Shown here: one piece after another, positions 11,301 through 21,156 of the stretch
How positions within the stretch are numbered: the first letter of the stretch is position 1
Layout of the letters: each line of letters starts with the position of its first letter
DNA from: Arbacia lixula
Taxonomy: Eukaryota > Echinodermata > Echinoidea > Arbacioida > Arbaciidae
DNA length: 64,000 nt
Direction of reading: 5' to 3'
Assembly: GCA_963669155.1 (NCBI GenBank)
Contig: OZ022593.1
Coordinates: 11,925,296 to 11,989,295 of the forward strand
Program-made: the position numbers and the translations under genes
Notes under the pieces: generated by a model
Database searches by the model: none
What the model was told of the DNA's origin: nothing
What the model saw: the letters and a program-made list of their open reading frames with translations, nothing else

Positions 11301-12275
11301 GCCTATAATTCTTTCTCGTCTAACTATCTAGGCAACCACAGCCCCTATGAGCTAGTGTTTGGACGTGAACCGCCAAATCTGACCAACTTGACCGTGAACC
11401 CCATGACAGGACTGTCACAAACGTACGAGGAATATGTTGAACACCTCAAAAAGAAATTTCAGCATATTTCGAGAACTATGCTGAAACTGCAAAGACAGAA
11501 ACAGGACAAGCAGAATGCTGACATCTCACAGAAGCTGAGTAAGAATCCAATTTACTCGGTAGGTCAGCTAGTCTACTTGTACAAACCAACTAGTTCCTCC
11601 CTGACAGCAAACTCAAAGAAAATTGCTGCTGAATGGTGTGGACCATTAGTAGTTCACGATGTGCTAGACCGAACACACTACATTCTAGCAACCCTCAAGG
11701 GAGAGATACTCAGAGATGTGTTCAATTTCAATAGGCTCAAACCTTGTTTCGTGAGATCAGGCGACGTGAAAAACATCACTCACATACAAAAACTAAAGGA
11801 AGCACTAGGCAAGAATGACGACAAACCCCAACCCGACATCGACGAAGCACTGCTCTACACTGACGAAAACGATGAACGAGTGCCCATGTTTGACGACGAA
11901 CAAATCCTGAACTTAGGAAAGGTTGAACCAATAGATCCCGAGATCTATAAATCAGTGATTCATACTAACCAAGGTATTGCAGTACCCAAATCGTTGACCC
12001 AAGCCGAACTAGAAAAACAATTCAAACTAATCATGAACGCTCCAAATGACAAGACTATGACCATGCATAGAGCAAGATTCAAAACAGGGAGCTTGCAAAT
12101 TCTGGTTTCATATATGAAACCACAGACAGAAGACAAGATGGCTAGGGAAATCAGATTTTGGTGGAATGTTGACCGGTACTCTGAGAACGAGACATTGATT
12201 GAGCAAGTCTTACTGCAGAAGTCATTGCCAGTGTGTGGTTCGCCTAGAACCATTACCCAGAGATTATTCATGTAG
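8253..12275 (+). CDS. pol: Pol: reverse transcriptase, RNase H, integrase
   Basis: This makes and integrates the element's cDNA; it has 1,340 residues from the ATG at 8253. RT comes first: VVTDFRYLN near 165, the first catalytic Asp in VIDLKSAF (D203), and the active-site box AHHDDIILFS (D271, D272). HHDD stands where Y-X-DD is usual. RNase H follows, starting near LYSDTSRTATG, with SVTELELF, FVDHSAIV and LVLADFLSR. After a Pro-rich linker comes integrase: an HHCC zinc finger ending CLRCQQF, then the catalytic triad D892, D951, E986 (LDFKS, ITDAAAS, HVERH). A GPY/F-like module (WCGPLVV) follows near 1130. No chromodomain is visible; the last 170 residues are unrecognised. Confidence 0.93.
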   Translation: MTIMMTMGPENTHSHNVTAETLSQRTGSAGTRAENLRRYPHLDPHDPLANMTEEEIIREQIDLTDSILTQDEKEELHNTLTENRQAFSLYGELSSCPNFEVSIELTNDDPFFIRPYFSTETDKRTIERELDKLVKLGILGIGHQAYTSPVLLIAKKGTSEKRVVTDFRYLNSRIKRINHPFPLLAETLKKIGNADARVMSVIDLKSAFHCIPLAKEAQKYTGMASFHGGKHYYYKRLAQGLNVSPGLFQAKIDDILGTIPNSREFCIAHHDDIILFSCNKSMHKQHLESVLHALTRNGLKISPRKCKLFRNDVNYMGHRITINQTGHACIQPMNDRCSAIRNIPKPKTPKQVRRLVGAVNYVSSFFPNIQAVLQPLHKLTRKSSKFKWTDEHDKAFNKIKDLMTNPPVLHMPQKRGRFTLYSDTSRTATGSYLTQTINGKEHILGYYSKVLPNACQRYSVTELELFGLLINISAFKHLLKGCEFDAFVDHSAIVQILKSKEEPCTQRLQKLILRLSEYTFKIGYKKGSDLVLADFLSRAPREDDSEIDRVIPIACGLFTDQDLVAEETLNPVAQPVERRVTRAYAKQMGIKIPDLFTSKPTDDNPKSESRDNGSMRDVHPPAPPPAPPPARMLDYTPPLRPENRPGTPLSELNTPRVQAQGITNSPGSNKSEPRLVDNTFSKANSDQNYRDVPPELYTPPKPLTTKIQNVVASHIPKQQDLDRLMNVIKRKIIRDYNLPIDMRQLKAEQETSPFFKPVYDYLAYDILPGDKKAAKSIQVKAEQYILCDGILFRLLLNDKDEDVKLQLAIPESLAETIISQYHDSLLSNHQGTVRTYLTMRRNFYMPNMFERISSYVKACLRCQQFRSKPDKMRTFHDRVPDAYQPFHRISLDFKSMPASVTGFKHLMVVCDEITRFVVCVPLKSLDAETICEALIQKVFSIFGPPSCLITDAAASLTGKLLTLLCDTLHIDKKVISVENHGSLHVERHIRTLSEFLKVNLNQYGNDWPRYVSTACYAYNSFSSNYLGNHSPYELVFGREPPNLTNLTVNPMTGLSQTYEEYVEHLKKKFQHISRTMLKLQRQKQDKQNADISQKLSKNPIYSVGQLVYLYKPTSSSLTANSKKIAAEWCGPLVVHDVLDRTHYILATLKGEILRDVFNFNRLKPCFVRSGDVKNITHIQKLKEALGKNDDKPQPDIDEALLYTDENDERVPMFDDEQILNLGKVEPIDPEIYKSVIHTNQGIAVPKSLTQAELEKQFKLIMNAPNDKTMTMHRARFKTGSLQILVSYMKPQTEDKMAREIRFWWNVDRYSENETLIEQVLLQKSLPVCGSPRTITQRLFM

Positions 12276-13680
12276 GTTAATTATGTATCGACATGCATAA
12301 TTTAGTCGATATAGATTATGTTTGAAGAAATCGATGATGTTCATGTGTTATTCTTGTGATACTATTGATCACAAACCGTTCGTACTCTAGATGTATGATA
12401 TCGACATGACATGTGTTTGATTCAGGAGTCAAACTGAAAACCCGAAATTTGACGAGTTCATAAATACTTGTGCAAATCAGTCTTTAGAGACATTTTTTTA
12501 GGAGACAGACATTATTGAACGGGTAAGACCAAAATGTGCAGATATATGTGTTCACACTTTGGGTGTCTACACTCAAGGTTTAATTGGCCAAATTTAACAC
12601 AGTTTGCATGTTGCAGTGTCTTGAGCGCACCTGTTCTCCTTCAGATGATCGATATATTGGGTTTATGAACGAGTACATTGAGGCAGATTAAATCTTTACG
12701 AGCCTACACCAACCTACACGTCTACGTCAAATTATGATAATCATTGAACTGTACAATTTGGCGACAATTGATTTTATTTGAGACATTATGTTGTGATTTG
12801 ATACACTTCTTGTGATGCGGTCCAGAAGCAACGACTATATGGACATTTTCTAGTTTAGAAAAGTATGTAACCTTATATAACCTCATTTAACTACATTTAT
12901 TGCTCATTGTATATATCATCTTCCTTTACAAAGGAATGTGCATAAGTCTGCACTGAAAAACAAAATATGAATAACGAAAAGTTACGTGTTATATTCATGT
13001 CTGACCTTATTTTACTCAGACTTGTTTAGCTTATAACTTATAACGATGTTTGTATTTGATGTATTGTTATACGGTACACAATGTTTTAGTGCCATTTCTT
13101 CATAATTAATCTTTATAGTCCTGTATGGTTGGGATTAATAGATTATTTTTGCCTGCAAACAAAGGTGACAAACCACTACAAGTAAGGTTTATTAACATTG
13201 ATGCACTGAATGAAAGTATGAGTGAGAGAGGAAAGGAATGATATTTGTGTATTTCATTTGAAGATTTATCTTCGTCACGAGTTAATACAGTTATCGTGAT
13301 GGATTGAACAATTTTAAACATGTACTAAAGTCAAGATCATTCTATGAATAACCAGAGTGTTATACTCATAGCTTACCGTTATGTTCTAATCATAATTATG
13401 ATCCCCAAGTTGAGCTTTACGTATTTGCGTTAATGATGTACATCGATATATTGTCAATAGCGATCAAGTTCAGTTGACTGTCGAAAAGAATGATAAACTT
13501 CAGGCATGTAACATAGATACAGTATAACATATGTATATATTTTTCTCAATTTCTATGCAGGGCTGAAATGTTTGTGATGATCGATCGATTTCAAATTGAT
13601 TTGTTTTACATTTAATACACTAAATTCAAAGGACGTTTTTAGAAAGAAAAAAAAAATAGGTGGTGACCCACCTTTTCTAA
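12276..13680 (+). other. Long non-coding region between pol and 3' LTR
   Basis: About 1.4 kb with only short frames and no envelope-like membrane protein. A hairpin, AGGTGG-TGAC-CCACCT, sits at 13658-13673 just before the purine tract. Confidence 0.6.
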
Positions 13681-13690
13681 ACAAGGGGGA
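13681..13690 (+). other. Polypurine tract
   Basis: ACAAGGGGGA directly abuts the 3' LTR TG, the position of the plus-strand primer in LTR elements. Confidence 0.8.
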
Positions 13691-14202
13691 TGTTATGTGG
13701 ATATTACCCATTCAGCACATTTATGCCAAAATAAAGTTAGGACTCACACATTCAGCACATTTATGCCAAAACAAAGTTATCAATCTGTCAAGCCCACGAG
13801 GTCATTAAACAGACCCCCTCTCTTTTGGGCAAGCCCCACCGAGGTCGTGATAACAGACCCCCCTCTTTGGAGAGGACATTAAGAGTCTCTCTGTTTATCA
13901 TCAGTCACCTTATTAAGGTCACAAAGGGAAAGTCGCTGGGAGTAAAAGGAAACAGCTCAGTAGACCAGGGGTCTTTTTAGCTACTGCTCTCTGACCTGAG
14001 CAGACAGATTTCTGGAGCTGCTCTCGATTATCTGATATTGTATGATTGGTGCTGTACTACATGTCTGCATTGTACTACAACAGAGCTACATAATAAAGTC
14101 TGAGGAACTTACATGAACAACTCTCCTATTCTGTTTCATTGAGTAATGTAACTTCATGTATACTACTGGACTATATTCACCACCCATGATCCCAACACAA
14201 CA
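13691..14202 (+). repeat. 3' LTR
   Basis: This 512-bp LTR reads as identical to the 5' LTR by eye. It ends CAACACAACA and is followed by ATAT, the copy of the target site. Confidence 0.95.
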
Positions 14203-14400
14203 ATATAAACACTGCTATCGGTGGGTCTGTGCTCCATCAGCGCCATCTATAGACAGAATATGGCCAACTCGGGCTCAGTAGATAGCGACATGGCGCGTGT
14301 TGCTTTGTTAGGCAAACAGATAAAAAAGAAAAGAATATGTGACATGTTGCTACCTTTTAAAACCTAGTTGGCCAACCTCTGTCTGTGTTCATAATTATAG

Positions 14401-14450
14401 AGTACCGAAGTCGTGTCATCATTATGAGCATGTTGTCAAGACAACAGATT
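14401..14450 (+). mobile_element. Fragment of AGTACCGAAG MITE (family H)
   Basis: Only one terminus is present: AGTACCGAAGTCGTG then ATGAGCATGTTGTCAAGACA. It matches the ends of the fuller copies at 54446-54661 and 62820-63021. Confidence 0.6.
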
Positions 14451-14484
14451 CAAAACAAAATCACCTTACCGATCCGATATTGTT

Positions 14485-14808
14485 GAGAGGGATAAGATAG
14501 TTATGACCTTTTAAAGCTTTGATTTTGCGACGTCACGTGTGAGGTGCTCTCCATAACTAATGTTGCGTAAGTGTGCATTTTCTCAATAAGATATGCACCT
14601 TTGTACCTGTGCATTTGATACATAATTAGAAATAAAAATCATTCCGTTGTCAAAAACAGCAACATTTATGGAATAATACTCCACAACATATGGGGGAGCA
14701 TCTCGCGCCTGACGTCACAAAATTGCAATTTCAAATCTTTTGACGGATTTTCGTAAATTTATGTTTCTTTTCTACTTTGATTGAAACCAACTTATCTTCA
14801 GGGTTTTC
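14485..14808. mobile_element. Partial family A MITE
   Basis: It carries the A-family interior: GATTTTGCGACGTCACGTG, TGCATTTTCTCA, CTGTGCATTTGATACAT, TTCCGTTGTCAAAAACAG, TGACGTCACAAAATT and TTTTGACGGATTTTCG. Both outer termini are lost or diverged. Confidence 0.65.
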
Positions 14809-15889
14809 TCTTCCTTCAACAGATTCAGTTGTGTTTACCGCATTCCGTCTCCGTAGCGTAGAACCGAGGCAAATCAGAGCTATAAGCCCATTCTATCGAG
14901 CTCTAGCCATCCGAAGTCCGGCTTCGTGGTAGGGTCCATGGGCTAACTAAGCTGAGTCAGAGAAGCTGGATTGAAAAGTCTGGGTCGCCGACACCCGACG
15001 ATTGACAACCATGACAACGGGGACGCATCCCGGAACTTCCCTCGGACTACTTTGTCCCCTTCGGTGATGAGCCAAGGGACAAGAGTCGACCCGGGTTCTT
15101 CGGTCACGTATCTAGTCTGTATATTCAAACTTTTTTGCCAATAGCACAACTTTAAGTTCGAGTTCATGTTAAGTAGTTTTTTTTTCGCTCATCCAAATAT
15201 ATGCCCGTATATGAAATTCTTTAGAACACTTACAATGATAGCAAATAAAGAAAGATACAAAAGGATACTAATCATAGACAATGTTAACTTCTTATTAAAG
15301 ACAAGCTGTACCTTTTGCAGGTCATATAAATACAATTTTGTAAAAACATACGGAAAATGGTTCAGATACTGTATCATTCTCTCCCAATAATAGAACTGGA
15401 AACTGATTTTGAGCGAACTTTAGCGATCGCTAGATTTTGAGTGCATGCGTTCACAGGGACTATACGATTACATATGGTCAGTGCGTTTCATACATAAACA
15501 ATGATAGTTTTCCATCTTTTCTGAACAAGGTATGACTGTGAGATTTCATACACATTTTCGTTGAGGTATACTGCTAATCATCAGTGCTGAGTTTCATGAC
15601 TTGTGAAAACGGGACACAGTAGGCATAGCAAGGAAGAGCATGCTTTGTGTGAAGCTATTTTCACGACAGATCAAGCACTTCGATGTTTTCTTTAATCTGA
15701 CACACATAACTCTTAACTACTGACACTGGTTATCTTTTTTAAAAAAAAAATGATAAAAAATGCTTATAACAAATACGCCTCTTTAAAACAATAAATTTCA
15801 AATATGTGTGAATATATTCGACGCGAGTCGACACTGTCCTCCGGGCTATCGCGTACGTGGCTTATATGGAAAGTGGTACTAGGAACCAA
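14809..15889. other. Unassigned stretch with a GC-rich block
   Basis: Positions 14850-15120 are clearly GC-richer than their surroundings and could be an unrecognised repeat or short RNA-like sequence. No coding or RNA signature was identified. The rest is AT-rich with nothing recognisable. Confidence 0.4.
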
Positions 15890-16056
15890 GGGGTGTTTCA
15901 CCAAGCTGTTTGTAAGTTACGAACGACTTTACGAAAGACTGGTGATCCCCTCTTGTGCTAAATCAGATTCTCAATGACCAAAGTGTGGTATCGCATCTAG
16001 CACAAGAAGGGATAACCAGTCGTTCGTAACTTACGAACAGCTTGGTGAAACACCCC
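15890..16056. mobile_element. Foldback MITE with GGGGTGTTTCACC termini
   Basis: The left arm GGGGTGTTTCACCAAGCTGT is repeated inverted at the right (ACAGCTTGGTGAAACACCCC). The arms continue for about 60 bp through GTAAGTTACGAACGAC. At 167 bp it is almost a complete hairpin and has no coding capacity. Confidence 0.75.
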
Positions 16057-16579
16057 CAAAGACCATAGTCACGAAACCTTTCTAGCCTAGATTTTTAAAA
16101 TTGTATGTGGTTCTATTGCATTTAGAGGCCAAGAAAGGCTTAGTAAGGTTTCATGAATATGGCTTCAGAACACAAGGCATCTATTCCTCTTGCTTATGTG
16201 CATTCATTAGTTCCAAGTGGGAGATTCTTGGTTTTTCTCCTAAATACTTCTTCTATATTCTTCTATATATTTGCTCTAACCCCTGCTCTGATATAAACAA
16301 TAGTTTTACCTTTATATCACCTCCTACGTAAATGGAAACTATTCAAGCCTGAATAATCTAGAGGCCAACACATTTTTTCACTATCAAAGTAAAAAAGCAA
16401 TTAATGTCATGCTCGAAACAGGGATGCTCGAAAGAACAGACCGAGCGCAAAAGAGGCAAAAAAGAAGAGATAATGTAGAGTCTTGAAACGTAGACTAATC
16501 TGGCGCCGAGCATTTTCTTTAGTTCGCCTAGCCATGCATGGGCTCCGGCCTTGCCCCGTCGAGTGTGTGCGAGCATGTG

Positions 16580-16587
16580 TATAAAAA
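16580..16587 (+). promoter_or_regulatory. Candidate TATA box
   Basis: TATAAAAA is followed 25-35 bp later by pyrimidine-flanked CTCACTTC, a plausible initiator (A at 16614), and then by an exon-like segment ending in GTAAGT. It has the spacing of a core promoter. Confidence 0.45.
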
Positions 16588-16611
16588 CCCACCGTCGCTC
16601 TCCCAGACACC

Positions 16612-16708
16612 TCACTTCACTGCACGCCCAGTTGTTTTCGAGCCTAATACCCAGTGCTGAACAGAACTAGTCGTATTCGTTCCATTCCAGGAAGTGACCT
16701 GCGTTCAT
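16612..16708 (+). other. Candidate non-coding first exon
   Basis: The segment starts at the expected distance from the TATA box at 16580, contains no ATG, and ends TTCAT before a strong GTAAGT donor (16709-16714). The next good coding-strand acceptor attached to a gene is CTTCTAACAACCAG at 28509, in front of the gelsolin ATG exon. It may therefore be that gene's 5'-untranslated exon across an 11.8-kb intron, or the start of a separate non-coding transcript. This is inference only. Confidence 0.35.
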
Positions 16709-16964
16709 GTAAGTCTGACAATGCTCGCTAACATTGCTATCGCGTTTGATGCATTTTAGCTTTGTCATGTTTAGCTTGAGTGTTGAGTGTGTGGTATATC
16801 TTGTTTATGAGGTGTAGTGTCCGGTATCTATTGTGAGTGGTAGGTGATGTCTTTGGTCAAGGGGCTGATTAAAAGCGCGCGGTGTGAGCCAACGCCCATC
16901 TTATCCTCTCTTATACGGAAGTTTTCTTGATGCATTTTCGGGTTGCTGAGCTGACCGCTCAGTC

Positions 16965-17165
16965 TTTCAGTTTTATGGACAGTTCTAAAACAAACTACTC
17001 AAACTACTCTGACTACAGTAGACTAATTATTCTCAAGTTCTTCTCCAAAGGGTTGAAAAATTAGCAGAATGATACAGTGACTATAGTCTTTGATTACTAG
17101 ACTCTATTTTTTAGTTGGGATTACAAATGTCCAAGAGCCTGAAATGCAGGCTAGTCAAATGTCCT
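16965..17165 (+). repeat. Dispersed repeat (family U) copy
   Basis: It contains CAGTAGACTAATTATTCTCA and ends in an AGCCTGAAATGCAGGCT-like imperfect palindrome. Relatives lie at 18825-19035, 20445-20630 and 43030-43150. Confidence 0.5.
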
Positions 17166-17304
17166 AGAGGCATGAAACACGTACGCAGTCATGTTCGTTT
17201 TATCATCAAAATATTTTGCAACGCTATTTTCGTGAAAACATCCGTCATTTTTTGTGCCGGAGCTGATAAGCCCGTGGTGGTGAGCGCGTGCGAAATTAAC
17301 ATCT

Positions 17305-17472
17305 GGGCCCCGTTGCATACCGCGTAGAACTTACTACTAATGGTAACTCTGTTTAATGGTAACTTCCATGGTAACATCGTTCGGCAGCCGATCAAATTCA
17401 AGGTTTCCATAGAAGTTGCCATTGGTAGCAAAGTTACCATCAATGGTAAGTTTTATACAGCAGCTAGGGCCC
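17305..17472. mobile_element. MITE with GGGCCCCGTTGCA termini (family I)
   Basis: It begins GGGCCCCGTTGCATA and ends AGGGCCC. The arms contain TGGTAAC/GTTACCAT inverted blocks, and the interior includes GATCAAATTCAAGG. Related copies lie at 33309-33612 and 39465-39589. Confidence 0.65.
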
Positions 17473-17579
17473 TGTTCTCACTTCGCCTCGTCTGCCCATG
17501 CCGCACTCGCCACGATTTGGCAATTAAAGGTCCTATGACATGACAATGTATGTGGACTTAATTTGATGCTACTTAATAT

Positions 17580-17846
17580 GGCAATCCCGTACAATAGGGG
17601 ACCAGGGTATCCCACTAATTTTATGAATTTTAACCCTAAACCTAACCCTGACCCTAACCCTAACCTTAAACCTAATTCTGAATCTAACACTGACCCTAAC
17701 CCTAACCCTAGACAAAATTTTCACTGCTTGATTCGTCAAAAAAGTGATTTCTAGGTCACTTTCTGCCGACGACAATCAGTATTGCAGTGTTCCCATTTGC
17801 GTGCATTATACATGTGCGATACTGCCTGGTCCCCTATTGTACGGGA
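17580..17846. mobile_element. Second copy of the telomere-motif TIR element
   Basis: It opens GGCAATCCCGTACAATAGGG and carries the CCCTAA-like array at 17632-17710. It ends inside the right terminus at CCTATTGTACGGGAT, lacking the last TGCC. The missing end abuts the B-family MITE at 17847, so one element disrupted the other. Confidence 0.7.
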
Positions 17847-18262
17847 TGTTCAGTGGAATTATGTGTCTTATATTTTAAAATGATTTTTCTTTATTTTTTT
17901 CTCAGCACTGATAAGCCCCGCCTCCAGAATATCCTCCAACTCAAGATTCATTTTGTGACACTATCAAAGGGAGAAATTAGCCGGATAATAAGACAGGATT
18001 TATGCACAAACTAAGCATTACATTGCAATGACTGCCTCTACAGGCCCACAAGAGCATCACATGTCTTCACACAATACCATCTAGCAACCTTTCATGTGGG
18101 AATAATCGTTTCCTTACGTCAGAAATGTGCTAGCTATGCCAAGGAAAAGGAATAAATTTTCATTATATAGACACGTGATGTTATTATAAGCACTTGCAGG
18201 TAGTCATTGCAGTGTTTAGTTTGTGCATAAATTCTGTCTATTATCCTGCTAATTTCTACCTT
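17847..18262. mobile_element. Truncated long-TIR MITE (family B)
   Basis: It matches 34110-34640: TGGAATTATGTGTC, CAGCACTGATAAGCCCCGCC, TCCAACTCAAGATTC, and the right-arm TTTGTGCATAAATTCTGTCT. Both outer ends are missing. Its right side joins an A-family fragment. Confidence 0.65.
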
Positions 18263-18357
18263 TGATCCTTTGACGGATTTTCATGAGACCTTCACTAATG
18301 AGTTTCTTTCATGTTTCGGCTTTTATTTAAACCAACTTAAATTCAGGGTGGACTATC
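18263..18357. mobile_element. Right-end fragment of family A MITE
   Basis: CCTTTGACGGATTTTCATGA leads to CAGGGTGGACTATCCCCTTAA, the usual right terminus of family A with one change. Confidence 0.6.
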
Positions 18358-18419
18358 CCCTTAACACCTAGTATTTGTTGTACCATGACTGTAGAGAATT
18401 GAACGGAATGGGACTCCTA

Positions 18420-18660
18420 CACTCTAAGTAAAAAAAGTTCGCAAAAGGTGCTCAATCTTGTCACAATAGCGGCACCATTTTTGGTGCTTATGATCACCAT
18501 TTTGACATAAGTAAGGCTCTTATCAGCACCATAATTGTCTAAAACGGTGCTGACAAGAACCTTTTCTATGTCCAAATGGTGCTCTTGAGCAATGGTGCTG
18601 CCAAAATGGTACCGCTATTGTGACAAACATGGTGCTGAAACGAACATTTTTTTTAGTGTG
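18420..18660. mobile_element. TA-flanked MITE with CACTCTAAG/CACACTAAA termini
   Basis: The left end CACTCTAAGTAAAAAAAGTT pairs with the right end, which reads CACACTAAAAAAAATGTTCG on the other strand. TA flanks both sides. The arms share CACAATAGCGG(C/T)ACCATTTT. The TA duplication suits a Tc1/mariner-type source. Non-coding. Confidence 0.7.
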
Positions 18661-18824
18661 TATATAGAGATTTCAATGATTGTTTTATTATATTCACTTC
18701 CTCTTACTGGTCGAATGCTTCGTTGATCCCATATTTGTCGATATATACACCAATATACATTCATTACCCTGTCGTCTGCATTACGCTATAAAATCGCCTT
18801 TTTATCCGTATGTCCTTCAGCCTG

Positions 18825-19035
18825 GTTTCCAGGCTACAGGACACTTAATTCAGATCTGAAGTGACTAATAGAGTATATTATTACTCTACGAACCTAGTCA
18901 CTTGATCATTCTCTATTCTCAGTCCGCCCAAGCCGTAACAGAAATCTAGAATGAATAGTCTAATGCAGCCAGACCCCTTTATTGGAAATGAGTAGTCTTG
19001 CTTTAAAAATTCCCAACAGCCTGAAAGCCAGCCTA
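18825..19035 (-). repeat. Dispersed repeat (family U) copy
   Basis: It starts AGCCTGGTTTCCAGGCT and holds GAATAGTCTAATGCAGCCAG, the complement of the CTGGCTGCAGTAGACTAAT block at 20445. Confidence 0.5.
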
Positions 19036-19396
19036 TCTTTCCTCAATTCAAAGATATTGTGGTTTTTAAGACATGTGTGGTGATATTTTGAAGTACGTAT
19101 TTTTCATATACTTAGTTTCTACATTTGAAAACTAATGAAGACTAGAGAGGTATTTAGTTTGTACTTATGAATTGTCATGTTTATTGTCGTTGATACATAT
19201 CGTATTTCTTTATATCGTCTCTCTGCTACATGTGACCATCACCTCTTTCATATGTACACGATTGATATTAAAAAAGACAACATAGATCCATTGGATTAGA
19301 CGGATTTTAAGAGGTAATCAATAATGAAAAATAGATAACCAGTTTCATCCAGCTATTTTTTCTAATCTGATAAAGTAAATATATCGATGCCATCAA

Positions 19397-19701
19397 AGGG
19401 ATAGTCCACCCCGAAGTTAAGATGGTTTCAATAAAAGCATAAATGTTACAGAAAGATATTAGAGAAGGTTTGGTGACGATCCGTCAAAGGATAAGAAAGT
19501 TATGATCTTTTGTAAAGTGAAATTTTATAGAAAATTGTACACAAGATATGAGTTCCTCTCGCGTGACGTCACAAAATCAACAATTTAAAAGATCATAACT
19601 TTCTTATCCTTTGACGGATTTTCATCAAACATTCGCTTATGTTTCTTTCACGTACGTGCCTTTTTATTGGAACCAACTTAATTTTTGGGTGAACTATCCC
19701 T
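19397..19701. mobile_element. Family A MITE, short complete copy
   Basis: AGGGATAGTCCACCCCGAAG at the left and GGGTGAACTATCCCT at the right form inverted termini. AAGGATAAGAAAGTTATGAT is mirrored by ATCATAACTTTCTTATCCTT. The middle is shorter than in full copies. The flanks are TCAA and TGAA, close to the TTAA seen elsewhere. Confidence 0.75.
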
Positions 19702-20199
19702 TGAAGTATTCAGCTACGTCATCATTAGCCGTTCTTGCCAGTTTTCAATATCAGTGCATTCGATCAATCATGTGTTGTTGATTTTAGTTCCTATGCGGAG
19801 GACATTTCATTAAAAAATGTCCACTTTGCAGAGTCGGGGAGACTATAAATAGCCAGGGAAGCCGCTCACCGACATTGCCAAATTAGGATGGAGCTCGTGT
19901 TTTCTGTCGTGCCTGCCCATTGTCCATGCGTAGTCTATGGAAAAGAAATATCTCGCTGTGCACACAAATAGTTAGTCATTGTTTACGTAAGGGCCCTTTC
20001 GAGGCACGCGCTCACATACCGGGAGGGGGTGGTGGGGGAGGTAGGTGCGCCCCCCTCACTAAATAAAGGTGAATTATTGACATTGTCATGAACACGCAAT
20101 GAACGATGAATGTGGAAGAAAGCAGGGCGAGGAGTCATTTTGTTATTTATTTGATTGACAGTTAAAGAGTCGGCGTTGATTATACATTCATATTTAGAA

Positions 20200-20256
20200 T
20201 CCCCCCCCCCCCTCGCCACCGCCCCCGACCCCGCCCCCGCCCCCGCCCCCGCCTGT
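20200..20256 (+). repeat. C-rich (CCCCCG)n tract
   Basis: A C-run is followed by repeated CCCCCG units. The minus strand is G-rich and could form G-quadruplexes. Confidence 0.7.
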
Positions 20257-20444
20257 CGCTCGGGCAGATATCCGGAGTTACCCATGAGTCTGTATGTGAT
20301 CCTAACAAGAATGTTCCGTATAGGTTCAGGATGCGGTGATGTGTTAGGGATCGAGTAGAGACAGCCAAATTCTCGAACGCAACGACAAATATAGCCTGCA
20401 CTTCAGGCTGCTGGGTATTTTCTTTCCAAATCACAATTTTTAAT

Positions 20445-20630
20445 AAAGAGGTCTGGCTGCAGTAGACTAATCATTCTCATTTCCTCATCCGACTCGCTCA
20501 AAAGATTAAAAAAAGGGTAGAGTGATAAAGTGACTAATCTTTCGGTATATGTACTAGATTTTGTCAGCATTTATCCTTTGGGATCAGAAAATTAATGTAT
20601 GGAAGCTTGGAAGCCAGGCCATAACAGATA
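20445..20630 (+). repeat. Dispersed repeat (family U) copy
   Basis: It starts TCTGGCTGCAGTAGACTAAT and ends GGAAGCCAGGCCAT. It is related to 16965, 18825 and 43030. Confidence 0.5.
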
Positions 20631-20764
20631 ATCGATGGACTCCGACCTGTGTGAAAGCATAGAGTGAAATGAGCTCCTCAATTAAGATCGATTATAAAAG
20701 TTTGGGGATGATGTGATGTCATCTTTAAAATTATCACAACATATCTGTTTCATCTACAACGAGG

Positions 20765-21152
20765 AGTACGCCAAGTTTTGATTTTGTGACGTCACGTGTG
20801 AGATGCTCTTCCATATATTGTGTATATTTTTGGTAAATATCCATTTTTCTCAAAAGGATATTTACACCTTCACCTGCATATGCGATTGATATATCATTGG
20901 ACACGTTTTTACACACATACCGCTACGAAAATAATGTTTTCTTTCATCAAAAGAACAGACAATAAGGCATTTTATGGAAAAAGTAATACACGATATATAG
21001 GAGAGCACCTCGCACGTAACGTCACAAAATCAAAACTGAAAAACAATGTTTTATTAGCAAATACGTTTTGTTCGTCAAACCATCACTTTATGTGTTGCTG
21101 TTATCTTTCTGCTTTTATTAAAACCAACTTATTTTTTCGGTGAACTATCCCT
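20765..21152. mobile_element. Family A MITE, left end lost
   Basis: The interior CACGTGTGAGATGCTCTTCC and ACACATACC blocks lead to a normal right end, GGTGAACTATCCCT, followed by TTAA (21153-21156). Confidence 0.7.
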
Positions 21153-21156
21153 TTAA

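Larger units (their letters stand above)
5159..14202 (+). mobile_element. Complete Ty3/gypsy-like LTR retrotransposon
   Basis: This 9,044-bp element has direct 512-bp LTRs that read as identical, starting TGTTATGTGG and ending CAACACAACA. It is flanked by ATAT on both sides (5155-5158 and 14203-14206), a 4-bp target duplication. A TGGTGGAGAACC primer-site-like sequence follows the 5' LTR and a purine tract precedes the 3' LTR. Between them lie gag, an aspartic protease and an RT-RNaseH-integrase frame; this domain order excludes the copia type. There is no envelope gene, and about 1.4 kb between pol and the purine tract is non-coding. Identical LTRs mean a very recent insertion. Confidence 0.95.

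Noticed and set aside
12276-13680. Envelope gene of the gypsy-like element
   Set aside because: Only frames under about 75 residues occur, with no signal peptide or membrane anchor.
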